The notes under the pieces are model-generated. The model worked only from the letters and a program-made list of their open reading frames with translations. It did not search any database and was not told the origin of the DNA. This document shows, piece by piece, positions 15,842 to 24,103 of a stretch of DNA of 47,634 bases. The stretch covers positions 1 to 47,634 of the forward strand of contig JAAXOU010000002.1 of the NCBI GenBank assembly GCA_012396115.1, read 5' to 3'. How positions within the stretch are numbered: position 1 is the first letter of the stretch; every line of letters starts with the position of its first letter. The stretch comes from Streptomyces somaliensis DSM 40738 (GTDB lineage Bacteria; Actinomycetota; Actinomycetes; Streptomycetales; Streptomycetaceae). Made by a program: the position numbers and the translations under genes.

Positions 15842-16546
15842 GTGACCACCCGTACCGCAGACCTCTGGCACCACTACGGCCGTGTTCGCCACGCCGCCGA
15901 CCGGGCCGTGCCCGACGACTTCCGCTGGAACTGGGGCCAGGACGGCGGGCCGGGCCCCGAAGTCCTCGGCGACCTGGCCGGGGCGTGCGTCGGCGACCTC
16001 GGGGCGGGGGCCGCCCGGCACGCCGCCCACCTGGCGGACCGGCACCGGCCCGCCCGGGTCGACGCGGTCGACGCGTCGCCCGCCCAGTACGCCATGGCCG
16101 TCGACCTGTACGGGCGCCTCGCTCCCCGGTTGCGCATCGTGCGGTCCGACGCGGTGGGCCACCTGCGCGCACGGCCGGGGGCGTACGACGTGCTGTACAG
16201 CGTCTTCGGCGCGGTGGACTTCACCGAACCGCGCGAGCTGCTGCCGGCGGCGGCCGCCGCGCTGCGGCCCGGCGGGCGGCTGGTGTTCTCCACCCTCGGC
16301 CACCACCTCGGCGGTACGCCCGCACGGTCCGACGTGCGGCCCGTCGACGTTCCGGCGAGGACGCCGGGCGGTGGGGCGGCCACGATGCGGCGCTGGGTGC
16401 TCCGGGGGCGGGTGTGGAGCGACTTGCTCGACCGGGCGGGGTTCGCGCGGGTCACCGTCGACGTACTGCCCGGGGGAAGGGGGCCGCGCGCCGCCGACGC
16501 GCTGCTGGTGACCGCGTACCGCCTGCCGCTCGCCGCGGGTGCCTGA
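15842..16546 (+). CDS. Class I SAM-dependent methyltransferase
   Basis: A 234-aa Rossmann-fold methyltransferase. Motif I is VGDLGAGAARHAAHLA (about 50-65), the acidic loop after strand 2 is VDAVDAS (about 76-82), a motif II-like VLYSVFGAVDF occurs near 118-128, and the post-motif LRPGGRLVFST near 143-153. This is the small-molecule (UbiE/Methyltransf_25-like) type. GTG 15842 lies 30 bp after the 397-bp repeat, preceded by gatcacgggg. It ends with a beta-rich segment typical of the family. No neighbour reveals the substrate; it could be an incidental gene or a self-protection or modification enzyme of the conflict region. Confidence 0.85.
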   Translation: MTTRTADLWHHYGRVRHAADRAVPDDFRWNWGQDGGPGPEVLGDLAGACVGDLGAGAARHAAHLADRHRPARVDAVDASPAQYAMAVDLYGRLAPRLRIVRSDAVGHLRARPGAYDVLYSVFGAVDFTEPRELLPAAAAALRPGGRLVFSTLGHHLGGTPARSDVRPVDVPARTPGGGAATMRRWVLRGRVWSDLLDRAGFARVTVDVLPGGRGPRAADALLVTAYRLPLAAGA

Positions 16547-17173
16547 AGGTGTGGGAGCAGGGGCGGTCGAGGGCGTGAGAGCAGGGGCGACCGAGGGCGT
16601 GGGGCGAGGGGGCGAGGGGGCATGAGCGGCCGAGTGGTCGGGCCGGTGCCGGGGTCTGCGAACCGGAACCAGGGGGTGCGGGCGGGAGGTGCGGGCCACT
16701 GCCGGTCGACGACGCGTTCGTCGCAGCGGGATTCGCCATGCTCCACTTGCAGTTGCCGTCCGCCTGGGTGTTGAGCTTCTGGCGCGCCCACCACCTCCGC
16801 GTCGGCCCTCGCCGCGTCGGCCCTCGCCGCGACGGCGGCTCCGCGACGGCACCTCGGGCGGCCGGGCCGTGACCGGGACCACCGCCATCGCCCGTCGAAT
16901 TCCCGCGGCGGACCGGGCTCCGGCTTGCTCGAAGGCGGAGAACGGTCGCTTCACGCCGAAGGCGCCGGGGTGACCGGTACCGACACGACACCCGGGAAAC
17001 GGCAACGGCCGCCGACGGTCACGTGGGCCTCCGGGGCTGCGGTCACGTGGTCCCCAGAGAGCTCGCGGTCACGTGGTTCCCCGGCAGCCGGTGGGAGAGG
17101 ACGGAGCGTTCGCCCCGCGGCCGCGCCAAAACCGTTCGACGGCACGGGCCCGGACGGGCCAGGATCCACACTC
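16547..17173. other. 627-bp gap with low-complexity repeats, no gene supported
   Basis: The left part (about 16554-16615) has two units of gagcaggggcg-N2-cgagggcgtg followed by ggggcga runs. The right part carries three spaced CACGTG sites (annotated separately). Open frames crossing it lack start context. Confidence 0.4.
17016..17076. promoter_or_regulatory. Three spaced CGGTCACGTGG sites upstream of a GNAT-like gene
   Basis: CGGTCACGTGG occurs at 17016-17026, 17040-17050 and 17066-17076. The palindromic CACGTG cores are 24 and 26 bp apart. The last is about 100 bp before the GTG of the next gene. A related GGCCACGTGATTCCC occurs at 17921-17935, after that gene. They could be operator sites or a degenerate repeat family. 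Confidence 0.45.
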
Positions 17174-17884
17174 GTGACGGAGACGAAGCGGTTCCTGGTC
17201 GAGGCGGCTGCCCGCAACAACGCGGAGTGGTGCGCGGTGATGAGCCGATCGCACGGCGTGGGCGGCGAGTTCGGTCGGCAGGCGTGGTCCGCTCCGGTCC
17301 GGACGCCGCTGTACTACCCCGACGCGGTGACGCTGGTGCCGGGTGCCGATGGGGCCGCGCTGCTGGCCCGGATCGACACCGGGGCGCCCGGCGCCTGCGT
17401 CAAGGACAGCTTCGCCGACCTCGACCTGGCGCGGGCGGGCTTCCGGGTGCTGTTCGACGCGCAGTGGATCCACCGCCCGGCGGGCGCTCCGGCCGCCGCT
17501 CCGGACCCGGCCTGGGACGCTGTTCGCAGCCCCGAGGCGCTGCGGGCCTGGGCGCTCGCCTGGGACGGCGGGGCGGGCGACGAGGACCTGTTCCGGCCCG
17601 AGTTGCTCGAGGATCCGGCCACCTTCGTGCTCGCCGGTCGCTCCGCCGACGGCCACGTGGTCGCCGGGGCGGTGGCGACCCGCAGCGAGCAGGTGGTCGG
17701 GATCTCCAACGTCTTCGCGCGGGAGGGCGGCGGTGACGCGGTCTGGCCGGCGGTGCTGAACGCGGTGCACGGACTGTTCCCCGACCTGCCCGTGGTCGGC
17801 TACGAGCACGGCGAGGACCTGGACGCCGCCATCCGCCACGGGTTCGAGACGATCGGCCCGCTGCGGATCTGGCTGCGGAGCTGA
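17174..17884 (+). CDS. GNAT-like protein, function unknown
   Basis: A 236-aa protein. The N-terminal half has no clear motif (YYPDAVTLVPGADG, SFADLDLARAGFRVLFDAQWI). The C-terminal part (about 155-236) resembles the end of a GNAT acetyltransferase: VLAGRSADGHVVAGAVATRSEQVVGISNVFA, then PVVGYEHGEDLDAAIRHGFETIGPLRIWL, the usual final strands. The acetyl-CoA loop is weak, so catalytic activity is uncertain. The GTG at 17174 was chosen because sequence upstream, though open to 16925, contains the CACGTG repeats and no protein-like composition. It sits between the methyltransferase and a broken effector gene, with no obvious operon partner. Confidence 0.75.
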   Translation: MTETKRFLVEAAARNNAEWCAVMSRSHGVGGEFGRQAWSAPVRTPLYYPDAVTLVPGADGAALLARIDTGAPGACVKDSFADLDLARAGFRVLFDAQWIHRPAGAPAAAPDPAWDAVRSPEALRAWALAWDGGAGDEDLFRPELLEDPATFVLAGRSADGHVVAGAVATRSEQVVGISNVFAREGGGDAVWPAVLNAVHGLFPDLPVVGYEHGEDLDAAIRHGFETIGPLRIWLRS

Positions 17885-17970
17885 CCGACGCCGACGGCCG
17901 GCGTCCCCTCGGGGGGCCGTGGCCACGTGATTCCCTGGTTCCTGGCCCCCGGCTCCCGGCGTCGGCATCG

Positions 17971-18081
17971 CACAAGAACGACTCCGAGAGCCACACCGAC
18001 TACTGGAAAGATCCCTCGTTGAGCATCGAGAACCAGGCCGACGCGGTCGCCGGACAGTACGGCGGGGTACGGCGTGGCTGA
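17971..18081 (+). pseudogene. C-terminal relic of a DUF1023-type effector gene
   Basis: In frame the segment reads HKNDSESHTDYWKDPSLSIENQ then ADAVAGQYGGV and a stop. The intact DUF1023 protein at 22304 ends TDTEGHSGYWDEGSQSLRNQ, VVAGKYDDV. The shared pattern H(S/T)xYWx3SxS(L/I)xNQx3(V)AGxYxxV marks it as the tail of a homologue. Everything upstream is lost. Its stop (18079-18081) overlaps the start of the next lipoprotein gene, so the old effector-lipoprotein coupling is still visible. Confidence 0.75.
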
Positions 18082-18637
18082 CATACGAGGCGCGGTCGGT
18101 CGCCGCGCTGTCTCCGGTGTACGGGCACTGGCCCTCGCGGTCGTCATCGCATCGCTGCCGACGCTGACTGCGGGGTGTTCGAACACGAAGGAACTCGACT
18201 ACACGCCGGTGCGGATCGATCCCGGTCCGGCACGTGCGAAGGCGAAGGAGGTCTCCAGCCGCCTGTTCGAGATGACCGGGGTCAAGGGCGAGGTCACCGA
18301 GCCCGGTCCGAGCATTTCGCGCTGCGACGAGTACGGCGACGACCTGTTCTCCACCTCGCACCCCTGGTCGGTGTACGGCCTGACCGACGACCAGGTCGAC
18401 ACCGGCATGCGGAACCTGCGCAAGGCGCTCGGCCGGAACGGATGGAAGATCACCGAAGACGGCAAGGTCCCCAGCAAGAACCAGGACCCCGAGATCTACG
18501 CCGAGAACACGCGCGAGCAGTTCGCCTTGCACGTCACCGCATACAAGGACGGGGGCGAGCAGACCATGCTCCACTTCAAGGTCGTCTCGGCGTGTTTCCG
18601 CGCGGAATCGGCCTCCGCCCTCGACGGCGAGTACTGA
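18074..18637 (+). CDS. Orphan lipoprotein, putative immunity protein of the DUF1023 module
   Basis: A 187-aa lipoprotein with signal peptide and lipobox LTAGC. The mature part aligns through its length with the lipoprotein at 21693-22220: SSRLFEMTGVKGEV / SSEIYDLVGVKGKA, HPWSVYG / HSWSFYP, RNGWKITEDGKVPSKN / KNGWKISEYGPDTSKN, and a final V(S/V)xC. GTG 18074 lies inside the end of the effector relic at 17971-18081, so it was once coupled to an effector now deleted. The gene itself looks intact. This fits an orphan immunity gene kept after toxin loss. A GC hairpin follows its stop. Confidence 0.82.
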   Translation: MADIRGAVGRRAVSGVRALALAVVIASLPTLTAGCSNTKELDYTPVRIDPGPARAKAKEVSSRLFEMTGVKGEVTEPGPSISRCDEYGDDLFSTSHPWSVYGLTDDQVDTGMRNLRKALGRNGWKITEDGKVPSKNQDPEIYAENTREQFALHVTAYKDGGEQTMLHFKVVSACFRAESASALDGEY

Positions 18638-18646
18638 CCCCCGCGC

Positions 18647-18666
18647 CGCGTCGTCTCGACGACGCG
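18647..18666 (+). terminator. Hairpin after orphan lipoprotein gene
   Basis: A perfect 9-bp inverted repeat (cgcgtcgtc / gacgacgcg) with a 2-base centre, 10 bp after the lipoprotein stop. No T-run follows. Confidence 0.5.
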
Positions 18667-19074
18667 CTTCGTCGAGGCACGACACGGCAGGTCTTCACCA
18701 GGTGTGGCGAGCCCGCCCCGAAGCCGGCGGCCCTCCTGACGGAGGAGCGGCGAAGGGGTCTTCCCTTCACTTTCGGGGTGACGGGTAGGGACTCGTCGCA
18801 GCGCGTGAATCACCGCACTGGCTCCGGTTTCCGAACCGGGAGGAAATGATTCTCTCGCCGAGGCGGCCGCTTGGAGGGGCGGCAACGATGCTGCTCGACA
18901 CAGAGCCCGGAACCACCCGGATCTACGTCTGGTCGACTCAATAGGAGACATTTCGCCATCGCCGCCAACCGATTTCCGACTCTCCCGGCCGTCAGGCCGT
19001 CAGGTGGCGGGCCGTCAGGCCACCGCGTCACAGGCGGCCTTAGCATGCTGGGGAACCGACAGAGGGGGAATGTT

Positions 19075-19473
19075 GTGGACGCCTTGACCGTCGCCAACGA
19101 ACTGGTGCCGTACGTCACCGCCGCCGTCACCGCCTACGGGAGCGCCGTGCTCGTCCGGACCACCGACACGGCCGCCGACGCGACGGTGTCCCTGGGCCAG
19201 CGCATCGTGCAGCGACTGTGGAGTCGGGAGGAGAGCCGGGAAGGGCTGGAACAAGCCATCGACGAGGTCGCCGAGGACCCGCAGGACGAGGACGCCCAGG
19301 CCGCCCTGCGCGTCCAGGTGCGTCGCATCCTGCGGCAGGACTCCGAGCTGGCCGCGGAACTGGCCCGACTGCTGCCGGCCCGGTCCTTCACCGCCTCCGG
19401 GGACGGCTCCGTCGCGGTGGAGACGAACAACGGTGTCATCAGCACCGGCGACGGTGCCACCATCCAGCGGTGA
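19075..19473 (+). CDS. Small partner of the NB-ARC protein, with C-terminal VAVxTNxGVISTGD motif
   Basis: A 132-aa protein. A hydrophobic segment (ELVPYVTAAVTAYGSAVLV, about 8-26) is followed by an acidic helical region. The C-terminal tail SVAVETNNGVISTGDGATIQ recurs near the N-terminus of the next protein as AVAVGTNSGIVSTGDHVTID. The GTG at 19075 is preceded by agaggggg (19061-19068); an in-frame ATG at 19045 lacks a ribosome site. The stop overlaps the NB-ARC start (GTGA), so the two are coupled. The shared Gly-rich motif could assemble the two proteins through a common beta structure. I know no named family. It could be the effector or adaptor of a STAND-type signalling pair. Confidence 0.75.
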   Translation: MDALTVANELVPYVTAAVTAYGSAVLVRTTDTAADATVSLGQRIVQRLWSREESREGLEQAIDEVAEDPQDEDAQAALRVQVRRILRQDSELAAELARLLPARSFTASGDGSVAVETNNGVISTGDGATIQR

Positions 19474-21491
19474 ACGAGGGGCCCCACGTCGAGGCCTCCG
19501 GCCGACGGGCGGTGGCCGTCGGCACCAACAGCGGCATCGTGTCCACCGGCGACCACGTCACGATCGACGCCCGCACCGTCCACCTGCCGGCTGACGCCGT
19601 CCGGCGGCCCGCCGACGTTCCGGCGCCGCGGGGAACCACCAACCTGCCACTACCGGCGAACCCGAACTTCGTCGACCGGACCGAGCCCCTGGCCCGTCTG
19701 GAAGCCGCCATGGACGAGGCCGGTCCGACGGCGCCCCCGGTCGTGCACGGCCTGGGCGGGACGGGCAAGAGCGCCCTGGCCCTGCAGTTCGCCCACCGGC
19801 ACCGGTACCGGTTCAACCCGGTGTGGTGGATCAGCGCGGACTCCGCTTCCAACATCGTCCGGGGGCTCGCCGACCTAGCCGTCCGGCTCGACCCCCACCA
19901 CCTGGCCACCGCGACCAGCACCGAGCGCGCCGAGTGGGCCCTGAGCTGGCTACAGGCCCACCGGGACTGGCTCCTCGTACTCGACGACGCCGCCTCCCCA
20001 CGTGACCTGGCCCCGGTGCTGGGCATGGCCACGGGGCGGTACGTCATCACCAGCCGACGGGCCACCGGCTGGCGCCGACTGGCCCAGCCCCTCCCGCTGG
20101 ACACGCTGCCCCCCGACGCCGCAGTGGAGTTGCTCACGCGCATCATCGAACCCGACGGACCCGGCGGGCCCGACGACGAGCGGGACCTCGCCCGCCTCGC
20201 CGACGAGCTGGGGCACCTGCCCCTGGCCCTGGAGCAGGCCGCCGCCTACATCGAGTCCACCGCCATCAGCCCGGCCGCCTACCTCGACCGCCTCCGCCGC
20301 TACCCGGCCCGCATGTTCGCCGCCGCCTCGACGGGCGGCCAGGAAGCGGACGACCAGCGCACCGTCGCCCGGATCTGGCAACTGTCGCTCCAAGCGATAA
20401 CGGACCAGCAGCCCCTGGCCGGGGACCTGTTGCGGCTGTTCGCCTGGCTCGCTCCCGTCCCGCTACCGCGCGACGTCCTCGAGGACCTCCACACGCACCT
20501 GGGGGAGGACCCGTGGGCCGTCGACGAAGCCCTGGCCCTCCTCCACAGCTACAGCATGATCACCCTGACCCGGCAGACCGTGACCGTGCACCGCCTGGTC
20601 CAGGCCGTGGCACGCCTCCCCGACCCCGCCGACCCGCACCGCACCGTCCGGGCCATCGCCACCGCCCGCGAACGCGCCACCCGGCTGCTGGAGCGGGCGC
20701 TACCGGAGAACCCGCTGTTCGACGTCTCCGGGTGGCCCCGGTGGCGCGAGCTCCTACCGCACCTGCTGGCCCTGACCGACCGGACCCCGGCCGAGGAGGA
20801 GGACCTGCACACCGCCGGCCTGCTCGTGGCCGCCTCGGCGTTCCTGCAGGGCGACGGCCACACGGGTGCGGCCGTGGAGTGCGCCCGGCACGCGGTGGAC
20901 ATCCGCACCCGGCTCCAAGGGTCCGACCACCCGGACACGCTCGCGGCCCGCAGCTTCCTCGCCAGCGCCCACCGGGCCGCCGGTGACCTGGAGACGGCCA
21001 CCCCCCTGCACCAGCGGAACCTGGCCGACCACGAGCGCGTCCACGGCCCCGACCACCCCGACACCCTCGTCGCCCGCGCCAACCTCGCCTACCTCCACGC
21101 CCTGCGGGGCGAGCCGGCACGAGCGCGGGACCTGCACCGGCAGAACCTGACGGACATGCAGCGCCTCCACGGCCCCGACCACCCGCACACCATCAACGCC
21201 CGCGCCAACCTGGCCGGCTGCCACCGCGACACGGGCGACCTGGAAACAGCCATCGACCTCTACCACCAGGCCGTCGCCGATTACGAACGGGTCTACGGGC
21301 CGGACCACTCCGAGACGATCACCGTCCGCAGCAACCTCGGCTACGCCCACCAGCTCGCCGGCGACATCGACGCGGCCACCGCCCTCTTCGAGAGGGTGCT
21401 GGCCGACCGCGAGCGCCTCTACGGCCCCGACCACCCCCTCACCGAACTCGCCCGCCAACTCCTCGACCGAACCCGCCCGCCGGCTCCTTGA
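19470..21491 (+). CDS. NB-ARC (STAND) NTPase with C-terminal tetratricopeptide repeats
   Basis: A 673-aa signal-transduction NTPase. The N-terminus carries the VAVGTNSGIVSTGDHVTI motif (about residues 14-31), shared with the preceding protein. The NB-ARC core includes the P-loop HGLGGTGKSALAL (K100), Walker B LLVLDDAA (around D172), an RNBS-B-like YVITSRR near 192-198 and the GLPLAL-like GHLPLALEQAAAYIE. A winged-helix region follows, then about five kinesin-light-chain-like TPRs (about 470-660) with the repeated signature GPDHPxTxxARxNLA. Such proteins switch between inactive ADP and active ATP oligomers on ligand sensing; several bacterial members are antiphage sensors. The role here is inferred. 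GTG 19470 overlaps the upstream stop. Confidence 0.88.
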   Translation: MNEGPHVEASGRRAVAVGTNSGIVSTGDHVTIDARTVHLPADAVRRPADVPAPRGTTNLPLPANPNFVDRTEPLARLEAAMDEAGPTAPPVVHGLGGTGKSALALQFAHRHRYRFNPVWWISADSASNIVRGLADLAVRLDPHHLATATSTERAEWALSWLQAHRDWLLVLDDAASPRDLAPVLGMATGRYVITSRRATGWRRLAQPLPLDTLPPDAAVELLTRIIEPDGPGGPDDERDLARLADELGHLPLALEQAAAYIESTAISPAAYLDRLRRYPARMFAAASTGGQEADDQRTVARIWQLSLQAITDQQPLAGDLLRLFAWLAPVPLPRDVLEDLHTHLGEDPWAVDEALALLHSYSMITLTRQTVTVHRLVQAVARLPDPADPHRTVRAIATARERATRLLERALPENPLFDVSGWPRWRELLPHLLALTDRTPAEEEDLHTAGLLVAASAFLQGDGHTGAAVECARHAVDIRTRLQGSDHPDTLAARSFLASAHRAAGDLETATPLHQRNLADHERVHGPDHPDTLVARANLAYLHALRGEPARARDLHRQNLTDMQRLHGPDHPHTINARANLAGCHRDTGDLETAIDLYHQAVADYERVYGPDHSETITVRSNLGYAHQLAGDIDAATALFERVLADRERLYGPDHPLTELARQLLDRTRPPAP

Positions 21492-21692
21492 ACGCACCCG
21501 CACGGCCCGCGATCACGAGCAACCGCGACGTGGGAACGTCCTTCAACGCCAGGAGCGGGGGTGTCGTCGACTGGGGGAGTCGGTCCGCACCACGGAGAAG
21601 ACCGCGTCCACGGCCCGCCGCCGGGCCCGTACGCGCCGTACCGGTTCTTCACCGGGGCACGGACCGGTCCCGGCGGACCGGCTTCCCCGGGC

Positions 21693-22220
21693 TCAGAAGC
21701 GTTCGATCTCCTGGCCGGCCGGGATCTCGTAGCAGCCGGACACGAGCATCAGACTGAGCTTGGGAGGGTCGTTCTTGGCGCGCTGGGACACGTTGACGCT
21801 CGTCTTCTTCGCGTCGTTGTCGGCCGTCAGCGACAGGTTCCCGTTCTTGCTGGTGTCCGGGCCGTACTCGGAGATCTTCCAGCCGTTCTTCGGCAACTCC
21901 GCCTTGAGCCGCTCCATCGCCTCGTCCAGCTGGCCGGGTGAGGCGGGATAGAAGCTCCACGAGTGGAACACCCGGAAGTACTTCTCCCGATCCCTTCCCG
22001 CGCAGTCCATGACCCCGGGGTTCGCGTCGGACGCCTTCCCCTTGACGCCGACGAGATCGTAGATCTCGCTGGACAGCTTCTTGATCTCGTCGGCCGCGGC
22101 CCGGGACGTGCTGGTGCCCGCGGAGGGGACGGTGCTCTTGTCTTCGTTCATGCCGCATCCAGTGAGGGGTGTCAGGGCGATGGAGATGAGGAGCGCCGAC
22201 GCGCCCAGTTTGGCCTTCAA
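21693..22220 (-). CDS. Lipoprotein, putative immunity partner of the DUF1023 module (module B)
   Basis: A 175-aa lipoprotein. The signal peptide ends with lipobox LTGC (about residues 19-22). The mature part shares GVKG, HSWSxY, NGWKISE, SKN and a late Cys with the orphan lipoprotein at 18074. The probable start is TTG 22220, preceded by gaggc at a reasonable distance. No ATG lies near enough, and upstream sequence in this frame overlaps the effector gene and is not signal-like. It follows the DUF1023 gene by 83 bp as the third gene of module B, mirroring the order in module A. It is likely exported and tethered to the outer face of the membrane. Its immunity role is inferred. Confidence 0.8.
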   Translation of the reverse strand: MKAKLGASALLISIALTPLTGCGMNEDKSTVPSAGTSTSRAAADEIKKLSSEIYDLVGVKGKASDANPGVMDCAGRDREKYFRVFHSWSFYPASPGQLDEAMERLKAELPKNGWKISEYGPDTSKNGNLSLTADNDAKKTSVNVSQRAKNDPPKLSLMLVSGCYEIPAGQEIERF

Positions 22221-22303
22221 TCCGAGATGCCTCGCTTCGGTCGGTTCGGAGCACGGGGTGGTCGGGCCGCCGGGACCGCCGGGACCACACCCCGGGGGTG
22301 GTG

Positions 22304-24094
22304 CTACTTGAGCTTCACGTCGTCGTACTTCCCCGCCACCACCAGGCCCTGGTTCCGCAGGCTCTGGGAGCCTTCGTCCCAGTACCCGCTGTGGCCTTCG
22401 GTGTCCGTGGCCATCTGATGGGCGCCGAACCACTCGTCGCTGGGGATCACCCAGTAGCTTCCCCGTTCATGACCGCCGTGTCCCCAGCGGCCGATGTCGG
22501 GGACGATGTCCCCATCCGCCTCCTGGTTCCAGACGTGCCCCCGGGGCACGTCCAGGTCCTCGGCCCTGGCCACCGTCACCCCGGGGCTGCCCGCGGTGAT
22601 CACGTCGTCCGCGTTGAGCGTGCCGTGATCGGCGGCGGAACCCACGAGGGTCGTGCCGTAGGAGTGGCCGATCACGGTCCGGTGGGTCCCCGAGCCTCCG
22701 GTGTGCGACTCCTCCAGGCCGTCGAGGAACCGGTTGAAGGCGGGTGCGCCGTCATCCGCGTAGTGCCTGAACGGCGCGTCCTTGTAGATGTCCTGCGGGG
22801 CGTCGTACCCGAGCCAGGTGATCGTGGACACGCTCCTGCCGTCGGCCTCGCTGTCGGCCACGCGCCACGTGCTGATCATCCGGTCGACGTTGCCCTCTAT
22901 GTTGCTCAGGTTCGACGTCGTTCCCGGCACGTAGACCGCCTGGTGGTCGGCTGTGTCCGGGTTCCCGTTGGCGATGATTGCCCGGCCGTTGCCCTCCGCG
23001 CTGAACCCCAGGAGGTACGCCTCGGGCAGACCCCCGGGGCCCGTCTCCGTCCGGTCGAAGCGCTTCTGGATGCTGTCCATGCCCTTGAGGGACTTGGTGA
23101 GGTGCTCGTAGCGCTCGCCGTACTGCCTCTGCCAGTCCATCCACTCGTCGGTGTGCACCTTGACCGGGAACCTGCCCGCGGTGATCCAGGTCCACTCGTT
23201 GGCGGGCGGTTTCGGGATCGAGGCCAGCTCCAGCCGGTACTGCGCGTACTTCTGGTCGAAGACGACGCGGTTGGCCTCGTCGCGGACGGCGGAGGGCAGC
23301 CCGTCCATCGCGCCGACCTGCGCCGCGTTCAGCGACAGGTACGCGGACTGCTCCTCGGGCGTCAGTCCTCTCCACCAGGCCGCGTTGTCCTTGGGGCTGC
23401 CGTCCTTCGGGGGGTGCGGGAGGGAGTCGAGGTAGCCCTTGCCCGCGTCGCGGACACCGTCCGCGTCGGACTGCGTGTCCGTCCAGTCGCGGTCGGAGAC
23501 GGTCAGGTCGTCGTCGGCCTTGAGCGCGCGGAGCTTCGGGGCCCATTTCGCGTCCGCGTCCGCGGCCTCCTTCACCGCGTCGGCGATCCGGTTCGCGAAC
23601 TCCAGCGCCTTGCCGTAGTTCGGGTTCGGGTGCGCGTTGGCCGCCTGGCGGTAGAGCGCGTCGGCCGTCGGGGAGGCCGGGCCGCCCGTGCCCTTGACGG
23701 TGCCGCCCTCCGGGGCCTTGCCGTCGACCGCCTGGCCGTCGGCCGGGAAGCCGACCGAGCCGTCGGGGTGCACCGTGCAGCCGGCGGCCTGCGCGTCCGC
23801 CAGGGCCGCCTCCAGCTTCCGCTTGGCCGCGGCCATGTCGTGCGCGAAGCCGTTGAGCGCGGTGCTCGCCAGCCCGCACTCGGTCTGCACGTAGTGGAAG
23901 TTCTTCGACAGTTCCTTCAGCTCGTTCAGGGCAGCGGTCGCCGCCTCGCCTTCGAGCTGCGCGCGCATGCCGGAGGAGATCCGGATGTCGATCGCGTCCT
24001 TGGCCTTGCCGGCCGTCTCACCGGTGGCGCGGTAGCCGTCGGCGGCATCCTCGTACGCGGTGGGCTTGAACTTCTTCAGCGTGGTCAGGTCCAT
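22304..24094 (-). CDS. Large WXG-like protein with DUF1023 alpha/beta-hydrolase domain (module B effector candidate)
   Basis: A 596-aa protein. The N-terminal 200 residues are long helices of the WXG100/LXG-like secreted type (YEDAADGYRATGETAGKAKDAID...), with a Gly/Pro-rich stretch near 120-145. AAWWRGLTPEEQ occurs near 240-251. The DUF1023 alpha/beta hydrolase (about 360-560) includes the nucleophile elbow GHSYG (S478), TAGSPGV after the next strand, and later Asp/His candidates (DGDIVPD, GAHQM). The C-terminal tail (HSGYWDEGSQSLRNQ) is the same as in the relic at 17971. ATG 24094 is 9 bp after the small-gene stop. Substrate unknown; lipase or esterase chemistry is possible. A secreted effector neutralised by the adjacent lipoprotein is a reasonable model. 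Confidence 0.85.
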   Translation of the reverse strand: MDLTTLKKFKPTAYEDAADGYRATGETAGKAKDAIDIRISSGMRAQLEGEAATAALNELKELSKNFHYVQTECGLASTALNGFAHDMAAAKRKLEAALADAQAAGCTVHPDGSVGFPADGQAVDGKAPEGGTVKGTGGPASPTADALYRQAANAHPNPNYGKALEFANRIADAVKEAADADAKWAPKLRALKADDDLTVSDRDWTDTQSDADGVRDAGKGYLDSLPHPPKDGSPKDNAAWWRGLTPEEQSAYLSLNAAQVGAMDGLPSAVRDEANRVVFDQKYAQYRLELASIPKPPANEWTWITAGRFPVKVHTDEWMDWQRQYGERYEHLTKSLKGMDSIQKRFDRTETGPGGLPEAYLLGFSAEGNGRAIIANGNPDTADHQAVYVPGTTSNLSNIEGNVDRMISTWRVADSEADGRSVSTITWLGYDAPQDIYKDAPFRHYADDGAPAFNRFLDGLEESHTGGSGTHRTVIGHSYGTTLVGSAADHGTLNADDVITAGSPGVTVARAEDLDVPRGHVWNQEADGDIVPDIGRWGHGGHERGSYWVIPSDEWFGAHQMATDTEGHSGYWDEGSQSLRNQGLVVAGKYDDVKLK

Positions 24095-24103
24095 GGCCGT
24101 CGG

